A stretch of 50,331 bases of DNA from JBEIHI01 sp964655245 (GCA_964655245.1 CAZZLQ010000008.1:1-50331), one strand, 5' to 3'; counted from the stretch's first letter, positions 22,564 to 32,235 are shown. The notes: generated by a model not told the origin, from the sequence alone. Numbers and translations are program-made.

Positions 22564-24534
22564 ATGAAGTCTTCTTTGACGAACATTTTGGAGTGTCCTC
22601 AGTTTGAAAAATCAGCCGACGAAATTCGCCAGTCGGGTCGCAAGATCTTGGAGTTAAGCAAAGCTCGAGTCGCTGAGTTGGCGGCTCAACCCGAATCTAA
22701 AATCACGTTCGACTCAAGTATGCGTGCGCTCGATGACCTTCAGTACGAAGAGTCCAAGGTCATGCATCGAATTCATTTTTTGCAAAATGTTTCACCCGAT
22801 GAGGAACTCAGAAAGGCAGCGCAAGATGTCTATGTGGAGTTCCAAGAGTGGGCCGTTGAGAAGAGTTACCACAAAGGACTCTACAAGATGGTCAAGGCCT
22901 ATGCCTCCAAAGGTGAGAAGCTTGAAGGAGAGCGGCTTAAGCTTCTCAATGAAACTCTGCGGGATTATCGACGGCTAGGCCTTGAATTGCCTGACGACAA
23001 ACAGGCCCAGCTGCAAGAGATCCAAAAGAAGTTGATGAAAATCGAGACTGATTTCTCAACAGAGATTAACGACTACCATGACCAAATCGAAGTTGATCCC
23101 AAAGATTTGAAGGGCCTCGATTCAGCCTTCATTGACGGGCTTAAAAAGGCGGCCAATGGCAAAGTCATCGTGAGTCTGCAATATCCCGAGTACCTGCCCG
23201 TGATGGAGTTTTGTGAAACCGAAAGCGTCCGGCGAGAGCTTTGCATTCGAAAATACAAAGTGGCTGCGGACAAAAACGTCGATCGTCTCAATCAAATGAT
23301 TTCGCTTCGAGACGAAATGTCCAAAATTCTGGGCTACAGCTCATACAATCACTATGTGCTTGAAGAGAGAATGGCCCGGGCGCCCGAAAATGTTTTGAAC
23401 TTCCTGAAAGACTTCGAGTCGCGCCTCAAGCAAAAAGTCACGATCGAGATCCAGGCGCTGACCAAACTCAAAGCCCAAAAAACCGGAGAAACATCCCCCG
23501 AGATTAAGGCCTGGGATTACCTTTATTACTCCTCGCTCTACAAGAAGCTCAATTTCAGTGTCGACGCTCAAGAGCTCAAAGACTTCTTCCCCCTCGAACA
23601 CGTCTTGAATGGAATGTTTGATGTGATGGGCGAACTCTTTAGCGTTCGCTTCGTCGAAGAAAAGCCCGAGAGCTTTTATCAATGGCATCCGGACGTTCGG
23701 CTCATCCGAGTTGATGACCTGACTGGAACCAAGCTCGGATATTTTTATTTGGATCTCTTCCCTCGAGCTGGGAAGTACGGCCATGCGGCGGTCTTCACGC
23801 TCCTCGACGGCAAGCAAGTGGACACCAACTCCTACCGACGTCCCGTGGCTGGAATGGTCTGCAATTTTCCCAAGCAGTCCCCGAGCCTGCTATCGCACTC
23901 TGAAGTTGAAACCTTGTTCCATGAGTTTGGTCACATCTTGCACGGTGTACTGACTCGTGCAGAGTTTGTGGAGTTCTCAGGATCCTCGGTGGCTTGGGAC
24001 TTCGTCGAAGCTCCCTCACAAATTTTGGAAAATTGGGTGTGGGATGCGGACATTCTGAATCGAATAGCCCGTCACCACAAAGATCCCTCTAAAAAAATCT
24101 CAAAAGATTTTGTTGAGAAAATGAATCAAGCCCACAAAGCGGGCGTCGCCCTGTTCTATTTGCGTCAGGTTGCTTTTGCCAAAGCGGATTTATTGTTTCA
24201 TGCGGATGGTCGCACCAAAGATTCGACTCGAATCATGAATGAGACTCTCTCCAGCACTTTTATCCCCGCTCCTGATGAGACATTTTTTCAAGCGGGCTGG
24301 GGCCATATGGTCGGATATGCCTCGGGCTACTACGGCTACGCATGGGCCGATGTCATGGCAGCCGATATGTTTTCATTCTTCAAGAAAAATGGCCTGATGA
24401 ACCGTGAGCTCGGCAAGAAACTCCGACACGAGATTTATGAGCCAGGAAGTTCACGAGATGAAAATGCTTCATTGGAGGCTTTCCTCGGCCGCCCCTTAAG
24501 CACACAATCCTTCTTTGAGAATCTTGGACTATGA
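22564..24534 (+). CDS. M3 family zinc oligopeptidase
   Basis: The 656-residue metallopeptidase carries the zinc motif HEFGH at residues 453-457 within TLFHEFGHILHG and the downstream glutamate ligand region VEAPSQILENWVWD. The large helical N-terminal half and the closing YASGYYGYAWADVMAADMF segment are typical of the thimet oligopeptidase / oligopeptidase A group, which trims cytoplasmic peptides. There is no signal peptide. It overlaps the biotin carboxylase start by four bases, so peptide breakdown and propionyl-CoA carboxylation are co-expressed, plausible for an organism living on protein and branched-chain amino acids. Confidence 0.92.
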   Translation: MKSSLTNILECPQFEKSADEIRQSGRKILELSKARVAELAAQPESKITFDSSMRALDDLQYEESKVMHRIHFLQNVSPDEELRKAAQDVYVEFQEWAVEKSYHKGLYKMVKAYASKGEKLEGERLKLLNETLRDYRRLGLELPDDKQAQLQEIQKKLMKIETDFSTEINDYHDQIEVDPKDLKGLDSAFIDGLKKAANGKVIVSLQYPEYLPVMEFCETESVRRELCIRKYKVAADKNVDRLNQMISLRDEMSKILGYSSYNHYVLEERMARAPENVLNFLKDFESRLKQKVTIEIQALTKLKAQKTGETSPEIKAWDYLYYSSLYKKLNFSVDAQELKDFFPLEHVLNGMFDVMGELFSVRFVEEKPESFYQWHPDVRLIRVDDLTGTKLGYFYLDLFPRAGKYGHAAVFTLLDGKQVDTNSYRRPVAGMVCNFPKQSPSLLSHSEVETLFHEFGHILHGVLTRAEFVEFSGSSVAWDFVEAPSQILENWVWDADILNRIARHHKDPSKKISKDFVEKMNQAHKAGVALFYLRQVAFAKADLLFHADGRTKDSTRIMNETLSSTFIPAPDETFFQAGWGHMVGYASGYYGYAWADVMAADMFSFFKKNGLMNRELGKKLRHEIYEPGSSRDENASLEAFLGRPLSTQSFFENLGL

Positions 24535-26018
24535 AGAAGTTTGATAAACTCCTGGTCGCCAACCGAGGCGAGATTGCCGTCAGAATTTTAAGGACGGCCC
24601 GCGAGCTTGGCATTAAGACAGTGGCAGTTTATTCAGAGGAAGATCGAGACGCTTTTCACGTCACTCAAGCCGATGAAGCCGTTTGTGTAGGACCTGCCGA
24701 AAGTCAAAAGTCCTATCTCTCCATTCCAAATATTCTGGAGGCTTGCCGCGCTCTCAAAGTCGATGCGGTTCACCCAGGCTACGGCTTTCTTTCAGAGAAC
24801 TCGGGCTTCGCTGAGGCCGTTCAAAAAGCAGGAATGACATTTGTGGGACCGGACCCCAAGAAGATTTTCCAAATGGGAGACAAGGTCGTCGCACGAGAAA
24901 CCGTGACACCTTTTGGAGTCCCCACTGTTCCAGGAACAGGCGCAATTGATGATTTAGAACAGGGATTCAAAACAGTTGAGCAACTCCTCAAGAGCCGACC
25001 CGACTTCAAGTTTCCTCTTCTTATCAAAGCGGCCGGTGGCGGCGGCGGGAAGGGAATGAGGATCGTTCGAAATCAAGGCGAGCTCAAAGAGAATCTCGAA
25101 CGAGCCCGATCCGAAGCACTCAAAGCTTTCAACAATCCCATCGTCTTTGTTGAGCGCTATCTCGAAAACCCACGACATATTGAAGTCCAGGTTCTTGGAG
25201 ATGGAAAAAACATTCTGCATTTGTTTGAGCGTGAGTGCTCATTACAGCGACGCCATCAGAAAGTTGTTGAGGAGGCGCTGAGTCCTTCGCTCAGCCCCCA
25301 AGTCAGGCAGAAGCTTCTCGAGGCAGGTGTGAAGGCCGCTCAGTCGGTTCAATACAACTCCGCGGGAACGGTAGAGTTTATTGTTTCTGAAAATGACGAT
25401 TTTTATTTTTTGGAGATGAATACTCGGATTCAAGTAGAGCACCCTGTTTCGGAGTGGATCACGGGCATCGACCTCATCCGCGCTCAGATTGAGATTGCAC
25501 AAGGAAAGCCCTTGGAGATTGAGCAATCGCAAATCAAGGCTCAGGGCCACGCGATTGAAGTGCGGCTCTACGCGGAGGATGCGGACAATCAGTTTCTTCC
25601 CCAGCCGGGCAATCTTCACTTCTTGCGTTTCCCTCACTGGACTCAGGTAAGGGTGGACTCCGCCGTGCAAAGCCCGTGTCGGATCTCATCCTTTTATGAT
25701 CCTATGATTGCCAAGATTTCTGCTTGGGCACCTGAGAGGCTTCAATGTATTCAGCGAATGCATCAGTTTCTGGCTCAAACGGAGGTTGAGGGACTCATCA
25801 CGAATCGCTCTTTCCTGATGGAAATTATGGAAGCTGAGTTTTTCCGAAAGGGTCGCTATCACACGCACCTGCTCGAGGAGTCAGCTTGGAGAAGGCAGCA
25901 CAAGCCAAGCACTCAGGAACTTGCCTTGCTTTGTCTGAAAGATCATCTCGATCGACGCTTCAAACCCCAATCTTCGACACGATCGACATGGCAGGAGTCT
26001 TATGCGCTGGAAGCTTAA
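24531..26018 (+). CDS. Biotin carboxylase subunit of acyl-CoA carboxylase
   Basis: The 495-residue ATP-grasp enzyme carboxylates biotin with ATP and bicarbonate. Visible are LLVANRGEIAVRI, the HPGYGFLSEN segment, the glycine-rich ATP loop KAAGGGGGKGMR, and the catalytic EMNTRIQVEHPVSE. It continues past a normal AccC (about 450) by some 45 residues and ends just where the biotin-carrier gene begins, overlapping it by 17 bases. With the divergent pccB it most probably forms propionyl-CoA or a related acyl-CoA carboxylase rather than housekeeping acetyl-CoA carboxylase; the substrate is inferred from pccB. Confidence 0.9.
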   Translation: MKKFDKLLVANRGEIAVRILRTARELGIKTVAVYSEEDRDAFHVTQADEAVCVGPAESQKSYLSIPNILEACRALKVDAVHPGYGFLSENSGFAEAVQKAGMTFVGPDPKKIFQMGDKVVARETVTPFGVPTVPGTGAIDDLEQGFKTVEQLLKSRPDFKFPLLIKAAGGGGGKGMRIVRNQGELKENLERARSEALKAFNNPIVFVERYLENPRHIEVQVLGDGKNILHLFERECSLQRRHQKVVEEALSPSLSPQVRQKLLEAGVKAAQSVQYNSAGTVEFIVSENDDFYFLEMNTRIQVEHPVSEWITGIDLIRAQIEIAQGKPLEIEQSQIKAQGHAIEVRLYAEDADNQFLPQPGNLHFLRFPHWTQVRVDSAVQSPCRISSFYDPMIAKISAWAPERLQCIQRMHQFLAQTEVEGLITNRSFLMEIMEAEFFRKGRYHTHLLEESAWRRQHKPSTQELALLCLKDHLDRRFKPQSSTRSTWQESYALEA

Positions 26019-26469
26019 ATCAGGAGACGAAACTATTCAGGTTGAACTCCATGAGATCTCGGAAAATTCGTATACGTTTTCAGTCAATGGGGAAAAGGTC
26101 ACACTCAGCGAGCCAACAAACTTCCCTTTTTCCATTGCATCAGGAGATATCAAGTTAGGGCTCGAAACATGGAATGCCCAGAAGTGGCGTGCGGCTCATG
26201 GGAGCAAAGTTTTTAATCTCGAGCCACTTTCTGAATCCTCAGCCTCTGGCTCTGATGCAAAAGAAGTCAAAACGCAAATGCCAGGCCGCATCCTAAAAGT
26301 TCTCGTGAATGAAGGACAAAGTGTCGAGCCTCAGCAAACGTTGATCATCATGGAGGCGATGAAGATGGAAAACGAGATCAGAGCGTCGTCTGCTCAGCGA
26401 GTCTCCAAAATTCTGGTGAAAGCGGGCGAAAGCGTTGAAGCCGGCACCCTTTTGGTCACCTTTGAATAA
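26002..26469 (+). CDS. Biotin carboxyl carrier subunit with BT-like N-terminal domain
   Basis: The 155-residue protein has a C-terminal biotinyl domain (about 88-155) with the biotinylation motif EAMKMENE and biotin on Lys121. Residues 1-80 (MRWKLKSGDETIQVELHEI onward, a small beta-rich region) resemble the BT linker domain that joins biotin carboxylase and carrier in fused PccA proteins. Together with the preceding gene this looks like a PccA alpha subunit encoded as two overlapping genes. It ends one base before the convergent scpB. Confidence 0.88.
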   Translation: MRWKLKSGDETIQVELHEISENSYTFSVNGEKVTLSEPTNFPFSIASGDIKLGLETWNAQKWRAAHGSKVFNLEPLSESSASGSDAKEVKTQMPGRILKVLVNEGQSVEPQQTLIIMEAMKMENEIRASSAQRVSKILVKAGESVEAGTLLVTFE

Positions 26470-26470
26470 A

Positions 26471-27187
26471 TCAAATCGAGGCTTCAGGCTGCGCTGAGGT
26501 TTCGGCAGGCTGTTGTTTGTCCGGAAAAGCCTCCTTCTCCAGATCCTCGATGGATTTCATTCGAGAGATATTTTGCAAAGTTCCATCGATGTCTTCGATG
26601 TCCTCGGGCTTAAACCCGCCGTCTCGGTTTAAGAGATCCATCAAGTGCTCTGCTCCCTCTGAGACCGAGGCTTTATTCAGAGCTTCAATTTCAGACAAAG
26701 GTGGCAAGTCTTCCAACGAAGGAATCTGGAACCACTCCAGGAACCGGGGGGCGGTCGCATAGACCACTGGATGTCCGGGCAAATCAGATCGCCCTTTCAT
26801 TTCAATCAGTCCGCGCTCCAAAAGAGTCTTCAAAACACCCGTACAATCCACTCCACGGATCTTTTCAATTTCGGGACGGGTCGCTGGCTGCTTGTAAGCG
26901 ATAATGGAAAGAACCTCGAGAGTTGCTTGAGACAAGCGAGGAGCCTTCTTTTCATAGAACTTGGCCATGATTTCCTTGAGTTCGACCTTGGTTCTGAACT
27001 GAAAACCTCCGCCGATTTTTCTCAAATGAAACCCATGCGATTCTGTGTCATACAGGGTCTCAATCTCTGCCAAAATGGTCTCGACGTCAGCCTTCTCAAT
27101 TCCCAGAACTTCCGCCAATGTTTGGGCAGATACAGGGTGCTGAGAAGCAAACAAGACACCTTCAATCAGAGCTTTGTTATCAAGCAT
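26471..27187 (-). CDS. scpB: Segregation and condensation protein B
   Basis: The 238-residue protein has two winged-helix domains: LIEGVLFASQHPVSAQTLAEVLG, and the conserved LSQATLEVLSIIAYKQPATRPEIEKIRGVD followed by LLERGLIEMKGRSDLPGHP. It binds ScpA in the SMC condensin that compacts and segregates chromosomes. ATG 27187 lies inside the scpA stop region and follows AAGGAG by six bases, so it is the natural start; the longer frame to 27244 overlaps scpA. The acidic C-terminal tail of about 60 residues, ending QQPAETSAQPEASI, is longer than usual. Confidence 0.93.
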   Translation of the reverse strand: MLDNKALIEGVLFASQHPVSAQTLAEVLGIEKADVETILAEIETLYDTESHGFHLRKIGGGFQFRTKVELKEIMAKFYEKKAPRLSQATLEVLSIIAYKQPATRPEIEKIRGVDCTGVLKTLLERGLIEMKGRSDLPGHPVVYATAPRFLEWFQIPSLEDLPPLSEIEALNKASVSEGAEHLMDLLNRDGGFKPEDIEDIDGTLQNISRMKSIEDLEKEAFPDKQQPAETSAQPEASI

Positions 27188-28031
27188 TTTGAACTCCTTC
27201 TTCTCCACCACCTTCTTCAGCGGGGAGGGCTGTTTCTTCATCAAACTCAGACTTCAATAGATCAGTATCGGAGGCTCCGGGGATAAATTTCAAGAAGAGT
27301 TCTGAACCCGACCCTCTTTGCAAAATACTGATCTTCTTCAACCGAACGAGCTCAAGGATGGCGAGAAAGGTCGCAATCACATAAACAACGGACTTTCCTT
27401 GCTTGAGCAAATCCTCAAAAGAGCACTCCTGCTCATCCTTCACCTGCGAAAAAATCTCCTGAAATCTCATCGAGACAGACACATCTTCTCGCTCAATTTG
27501 ATAAGGTGTTTCGGCCTTAAGCTCTCGTAAAACCTTTTGGAATCCCTTCACGAGCTGAAACAGGTTTCCATGGCCCTCTGCCTCAACCCCTTCAAAGTGT
27601 TCGTGAACACCCTTCGTAAAAACATCCCGTCCCAAAAGCGGACGATCCTTGAGGAGTTCAGCTGCCTGCTTCATCTTTTGATACTCGATGAGATATTTCA
27701 CAAGATCCTCACGGGGATCTTTTTCTTCCTCTTCAGCGACGGGCTCTTGAGGCAACAAGAGTCGGGACTTAATCTGAGCAAGAGTGGCTGCGACCACCAA
27801 GAAATCACCGGCCTCATCCAAGTTAAGGTCCGTGGCGCTTTCCAGCATAGACATATAGCCATCCAAAAGCTTGGCGATATCCAAATCCAAGAGATTCAAA
27901 TTTTGATCTTCAATCACCTGCAAAAGAAGGTCATAGGGCCCCTTCCACTGAGGGAGCTCCACTTGGTACTTTTCTGCAACCACCACGTGTTCACGCGGAG
28001 CCTGAATCAAGTCATTCTGCTGATCACTCAT
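27180..28031 (-). CDS. scpA: Segregation and condensation protein A
   Basis: The 283-residue kleisin bridges the SMC heads with ScpB. The N-terminal kleisin signature WKGPYDLLLQVIEDQNLNLLDLDIAKL and FLVVAATLAQIKSRLLLP are clear, and a C-terminal winged-helix end contains FLAILELVRLKKISILQ. ATG 28031 (MSDQQND) lies eight bases inside the xerD-like gene after a GGGAG ribosome site. Co-translation with scpB and with a Xer-type recombinase groups three chromosome-segregation functions. Confidence 0.93.
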   Translation of the reverse strand: MSDQQNDLIQAPREHVVVAEKYQVELPQWKGPYDLLLQVIEDQNLNLLDLDIAKLLDGYMSMLESATDLNLDEAGDFLVVAATLAQIKSRLLLPQEPVAEEEEKDPREDLVKYLIEYQKMKQAAELLKDRPLLGRDVFTKGVHEHFEGVEAEGHGNLFQLVKGFQKVLRELKAETPYQIEREDVSVSMRFQEIFSQVKDEQECSFEDLLKQGKSVVYVIATFLAILELVRLKKISILQRGSGSELFLKFIPGASDTDLLKSEFDEETALPAEEGGGEEGVQNA

Positions 28032-28980
28032 GTGCTTTCTCCCTTGCAGCCTCACGGCGAGCGCGAGGATGGTACTTCTCGTAATCCGATCTTAACTTCT
28101 GAGAAGTGATTTGAGTGTAAATCTGTGTCGTCGAGATATCTCGATGACCAAGAAGCTCTTGAATACTGCGCAAATCCGCGCCTCGTTCCAACATATGAGA
28201 AGCAAAAGAATGTCTCAGAATGTGAGGATGCAGGGTCTTCGAAAAGCGTAACTTCGCCGAATAGCCTTTAAGAATCTTCCAAAAGCCCTGTCGCGTGAGT
28301 TTCAAACCTCGTTGATTCACAAAAACATGGTCATGATATCGGCCCTTCATCAGATCACGACGAGCACGATCAATATAATTCTTGAGTGCTTCTTGAGCGA
28401 ATCGCCCCATGGGAACCCAGCGCTCTTTGTCACGCTTTCCGCGAATCAGCAGAGAACCATCTTCCCACTGAATGTGAGAGAGCTGGAGATCGAGCAACTC
28501 TGTCACTCGTAAGCCGCAAGAGTACATCAACTCCAAAGCAGCCAAATCTCGACATCCCAAAATCTGAGCGGCATCAGGAGCTTGCAACAGCGAATCCACT
28601 TCCTTAACCGAGAAAATCTCAGGAAGCTGAACATCAAGCCTTGGAGTTTTGATTTTGATCAGCGGTGAGGTCGTCGCATAACCTTTGGAAATCAAATAGC
28701 GATAGAGCACTCGAAGAGTGGTGATCTTTCTCTGAATGCTCCGAAGACTGATCTTCTGAGCTGCCAAGCTATCCAGATAGGCTTCGACCTGCTTTTCAGT
28801 GAGAGATTCAAAGTTAAACAGAAATCTCTTCTCAGCTCGATCTGACTTCTGATCAAGATAATCAAAAAACTGCTTCAGATCCGCGACGTAGCTCGAGACG
28901 GTATTCTGTGAAGCGCCTCGATGAATCTGCAAATAATCCGCAAATTCATCGAGTAGAACTTTTGTGTCGAGTCGCGACAT
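28024..28980 (-). CDS. XerC/XerD-family tyrosine recombinase
   Basis: The 318-residue recombinase has an N-terminal SAM-like core-binding domain (about 1-110) and the catalytic domain with the full set of tyrosine-recombinase residues: Arg in SCGLRVTELL, HxxR in HPHILRHSFASHML, His in LGHRDISTT and the nucleophile Tyr in QIYTQ. Xer proteins resolve chromosome dimers at dif. Placement directly before scpA, not in a mobile context, favours a chromosomal Xer. XerC and XerD cannot be told apart by eye. The tail RARREAAREKAHE is a short basic extension. Confidence 0.9.
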   Translation of the reverse strand: MSRLDTKVLLDEFADYLQIHRGASQNTVSSYVADLKQFFDYLDQKSDRAEKRFLFNFESLTEKQVEAYLDSLAAQKISLRSIQRKITTLRVLYRYLISKGYATTSPLIKIKTPRLDVQLPEIFSVKEVDSLLQAPDAAQILGCRDLAALELMYSCGLRVTELLDLQLSHIQWEDGSLLIRGKRDKERWVPMGRFAQEALKNYIDRARRDLMKGRYHDHVFVNQRGLKLTRQGFWKILKGYSAKLRFSKTLHPHILRHSFASHMLERGADLRSIQELLGHRDISTTQIYTQITSQKLRSDYEKYHPRARREAAREKAHE

Positions 28981-29001
28981 TCCCCTCGAGACCCCGCTTC
29001 C

Positions 29002-31128
29002 TTAACCGGCTTGAGAAGCCTTTGACTGTTCGTGCATCGCTGCCTTGCGGGACAGTTTAATTCGTCCCTGGCGATCAATCTCAAGGACTTTGACCATCAC
29101 TCGGTCGCCTTCTTTGAGAACGTCTTCTACGCGATTAACTCGATGTTCTTCGAGTTCAGAAATGTGGCATAGACCGTCAGTGCCAGGAGCGATATTTACG
29201 AAAGCTCCGAAATCGACGATTTTACGAACAACGCCGGTATAAACTCGACCAATCTCAATCTCTCCCGACAGAGCCTCGATCAGTTCAACGGCTTTTTCTG
29301 TCATCTCAGGATCAATCGAGAAGATGTTTACCGTTCCGTCGTCTTGAATATCAACTTTGACACCAGTGGCTTCAATGACGCCCTTGATGTTCTTACCGCC
29401 AGGTCCGATCACGTCTTTGATCTTACTTTGACGAACGGAAATTTTTCGAATTCTCGGAGCGAAGGGAGACATTTCCTCACGAGTAGCTCCCAGCGCTTGA
29501 TTCATCTTATCCAAGATATGCATCCGCGCATCTCGAGCTTGCATTAGAGCTTTTTCCATCACAGCCATGCTCAAGCCTTGGATCTTGCAATCCAATTGGA
29601 AGCCGGTGATTCCCTTTTTCGTTCCGGTCACTTTGAAATCCATATCTCCCAAGTGATCTTCATCACCCAAGATATCGGTAAGGACTTCGAACTGGTTGCC
29701 TTCAGCAATGAGTCCCATCGCAATTCCAGCGACTGGATCACCAACGGGAACGCCAGCGTCCATCAAAGCCAAGCTTCCACCACACACTGTGGCCATGGAG
29801 CTACTACCGTTGGACTCCAAAATTTCAGAAACAATACGAACCGTGTAATTAAACGCATTCTTGTGAGGAACCATTCGAGCCAGTGATCGCTCAGCCAAGA
29901 AACCATGCCCGACATCACGTCGAGAAGGGCCTCGCAAAGCTTTGGTCTCTCCCACTGAGAAAGGGGGGAAATTGTAGTGCAACATGAAGTGCTTCTCATG
30001 CTGTCCCGTCAAAGCATCAATGGTTTGAGAATCTTCTGCAGCTCCCAAAGTACAAGTCACAAGAGCTTGAGTTTCGCCTCGAGTAAAAAGAACCGATCCG
30101 TGGGCTCTTGGAAGAACGCCAGTTTCAATCGTGATCGGACGAACGGTTGTCAAATCTCGACCATCGATTCGAATCTTCTTGTTCAAAATTTGCTTACGCA
30201 TGACGTCTGAAGCAACAGACTCCAATTGGTTCGCCACAATCTTTTTGACCTGGTCCTTGGTAAGGTCAGAGCCCTCTTTCACAAACTGGGTTTGTGCGGC
30301 TTCCACACAGGCCTTCTTCAAATCTGCTTTGGCAGTATAGCGAGCGAGCTTTTCTTTGATTGAAAGAGCGGCTTGCATCTTGTCCGTCGCAAATGTTTTG
30401 ACGAAGCTGACGATCTCAGCAGGAGGCTGAGCAGCTTCCCATGTAAACTTGGTTTTGCCGGCTTTTTGTTTCAGCTCTTTTTGGAGCTGAATGAGATTTT
30501 GAATCTCTTTGTGTGCAAATCCTAAGCCCTCAAGCATGGTCTTCTCATCCACTTGAGCACAATCGCCTTCCACCATGATGATGGAGGTTTCGGTTGCAGC
30601 AACCAGAACACTCATGTCTGACTTGGAAAGTTCAGCCTTCGCGGGATTGATCACAAACTTGCCATCAATGCGTCCCAATCGAACGGCCGCCACAGGCTCA
30701 AGGAAAGGAATATCGGAAATCATCAGCGCAGCGGATGCACCAATCAGACCCAATGTATCGGGGTCATTATCTTTGTCCGCTGAAATGACAGTGGCAATCA
30801 CCTGGACTTCATTCATGAAGCCTTCAGGAAAGAGTGGTCGAATGGGTCGATCAATCAAACGCGAGGTTAAAATTTCGTTTTCAGAGAGTTTGCCTTCTCG
30901 TTTGAAGTATCCACCGGGAATTTTTCCTGCGGCATAGGTCTTCTCTTGAAACTCGACAGTCAAAGGAAAGAAATCCTGACCATCTCGAACATCGGGTGAA
31001 TAACACGCGGTGACCAGCACCATCGTATCACCACGACGAACAACAACACTGCCCGCCGCTTGTTTAGCCATTCGGCCGGTTTCGATCGTTACGGTACGAT
31101 CACCTACACGCGTTTGTAGAGTTAACAT
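29002..31128 (-). CDS. pnp: Polyribonucleotide nucleotidyltransferase (PNPase)
   Basis: The 708-residue protein is a phosphorolytic 3'-5' exoribonuclease and RNA-degradosome component. Two RNase PH domains are seen (GRMAKQAAGSVVVRRGDTMV; IDGRDLTTVRPITIETGVLPRAHGS broken here by a short helix), the second with GDPVAGIAMGLI and DILGDEDHLGDMDFKV. A KH domain (IKDVIGPGGKNIKGVIEATG) and an S1 domain (GRVYTGVVRKIVDFGAFVNI) follow. The ATG has an AAAGGAAG ribosome site. It follows rpsO by 63 bases, the widespread rpsO-pnp arrangement. Confidence 0.97.
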   Translation of the reverse strand: MLTLQTRVGDRTVTIETGRMAKQAAGSVVVRRGDTMVLVTACYSPDVRDGQDFFPLTVEFQEKTYAAGKIPGGYFKREGKLSENEILTSRLIDRPIRPLFPEGFMNEVQVIATVISADKDNDPDTLGLIGASAALMISDIPFLEPVAAVRLGRIDGKFVINPAKAELSKSDMSVLVAATETSIIMVEGDCAQVDEKTMLEGLGFAHKEIQNLIQLQKELKQKAGKTKFTWEAAQPPAEIVSFVKTFATDKMQAALSIKEKLARYTAKADLKKACVEAAQTQFVKEGSDLTKDQVKKIVANQLESVASDVMRKQILNKKIRIDGRDLTTVRPITIETGVLPRAHGSVLFTRGETQALVTCTLGAAEDSQTIDALTGQHEKHFMLHYNFPPFSVGETKALRGPSRRDVGHGFLAERSLARMVPHKNAFNYTVRIVSEILESNGSSSMATVCGGSLALMDAGVPVGDPVAGIAMGLIAEGNQFEVLTDILGDEDHLGDMDFKVTGTKKGITGFQLDCKIQGLSMAVMEKALMQARDARMHILDKMNQALGATREEMSPFAPRIRKISVRQSKIKDVIGPGGKNIKGVIEATGVKVDIQDDGTVNIFSIDPEMTEKAVELIEALSGEIEIGRVYTGVVRKIVDFGAFVNIAPGTDGLCHISELEEHRVNRVEDVLKEGDRVMVKVLEIDRQGRIKLSRKAAMHEQSKASQAG

Positions 31129-31191
31129 AACACTTCCTTTAGTTTGACGAGGTCTTGGGCTTTGGACAAACCAAAACTCATTCCCGAGGCC
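31129..31191 (-). other. rpsO-pnp spacer with imperfect stem
   Basis: On the minus strand GGCCTCGGG near its start can pair at seven of nine positions with CCCAAGACC, enclosing a smaller TTTGG-TTTGT-CCAAA hairpin. In E. coli this spacer carries an RNase III-processed stem that lets PNPase repress itself; an equivalent role here is possible but not shown. Confidence 0.3.
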
Positions 31192-31458
31192 TTATTTTCG
31201 TATGCCAAGTCGACCGATCAGATCGGTGTAACCTCGGAAGTCTTCACTTCTGAGGTAATTCAAAAGACGTCGACGACGACCAACCATCTTGAGCAATCCA
31301 CGACGTGAGGAATAATCTTTCTTAAACGTCTTAAGATGCTCAGTCAGTTGAGCGATTCGAGCCGACAAAACGGCAATCTGAACTTGAGCAGACCCTGTGT
31401 CCGCATCATGAGTTCGGAAGGTTTTGATGAGTTCTGTTTTCTGATTCTTGGATATCAT
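31192..31458 (-). CDS. rpsO: 30S ribosomal protein S15
   Basis: The 88-residue protein has the S15 pattern: TGSAQVQIAVLSARIAQLTEHLK, then KKDYSSRRGLLKMVGRRRRLLNYLR. It binds 16S rRNA and organises the small-subunit platform. It follows truB by six bases with an AAGAG ribosome site, and precedes pnp. Confidence 0.97.
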   Translation of the reverse strand: MISKNQKTELIKTFRTHDADTGSAQVQIAVLSARIAQLTEHLKTFKKDYSSRRGLLKMVGRRRRLLNYLRSEDFRGYTDLIGRLGIRK

Positions 31459-31464
31459 CTCTTT

Positions 31465-32232
31465 TTATCCTTGCAACAATACTGCATTTATTGGTTTCAA
31501 GTGCAATTTAATATCTGAAAGAAATCTTAAAGTCGACAACTGGACAGCTTGATCTATGCCAAAAGGGCCCGTTTGGGTCCTTCTGAGGGTCTCGGTGACC
31601 CCACCTAAGCTCAAATCATGTCCTAAATCGTGGACCAGAGTTCTTACGTAAACCCCTTTGCCCGACCGAACGCGAAAGCGAAACCGCTTTTCATCCAATC
31701 GTTCAATAATATCAAAGGCTTCAACCACCACCTCTCGGGGCTCAATCTCCACCGTTTGTCCCTGACGGGCGTATTCATAGAGGGGTCTACCCCCTCGTTT
31801 GATTGCAGAAAACTGGGGAGGTCTCTGCAAAATCTTGCCAACGAAGCGCTGGGCGGCTTGCTGAACCCCGGCCAAATCGAGGCTCAAAGGGATCGCTTTG
31901 GTCTCTTGGATCGGCTTGCCGGTCAAATCCTGGGTATCATAAGCGACTCCAAGCTGCAAAATCCCCTCGTACTCCTTCATGCCGGCCATGATTTTCTCGG
32001 ACAGACGAGTGGCACCGTTAAACAAAATAGGCAAAACGCCTGTGGCGAATGGATCCAACGTGCCACCGTGACCAATACGTTTCGCCGAAACAACGCGCCG
32101 AAGCTCTCGGATCACATCCATCGATGTCATCCCATCGGGCTTATCAACGATCAGAATTCCGTCCTCCAAAAACAGAGGGCGCTTAGGTCGTGGTGCTTCG
32201 TCAGCATTAAACTGAACGGATTGAACGTTCAT
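31465..32232 (-). CDS. truB: tRNA pseudouridine-55 synthase
   Basis: The 255-residue enzyme makes pseudouridine 55 in the tRNA T-loop. It has ILIVDKPDGMTSMDVI, the catalytic aspartate in GHGGTLDPFATGVL, GMKEYEGILQLG and a VRSGKGVYVRTLVHDLG segment. The C-terminal PUA-like end is short, so the protein is smaller than the E. coli enzyme (314). An N-terminal extension of about 20 residues (MNVQSVQFNADEAPRPKR) precedes the core. It starts three bases after rbfA. Confidence 0.95.
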   Translation of the reverse strand: MNVQSVQFNADEAPRPKRPLFLEDGILIVDKPDGMTSMDVIRELRRVVSAKRIGHGGTLDPFATGVLPILFNGATRLSEKIMAGMKEYEGILQLGVAYDTQDLTGKPIQETKAIPLSLDLAGVQQAAQRFVGKILQRPPQFSAIKRGGRPLYEYARQGQTVEIEPREVVVEAFDIIERLDEKRFRFRVRSGKGVYVRTLVHDLGHDLSLGGVTETLRRTQTGPFGIDQAVQLSTLRFLSDIKLHLKPINAVLLQG

Positions 32233-32235
32233 CGC

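Noticed and set aside
28024..28980. Phage or integrative-element integrase
   Set aside because: The gene is locked into the pnp-scpA-scpB housekeeping cluster with no attachment repeats or mobile genes nearby.
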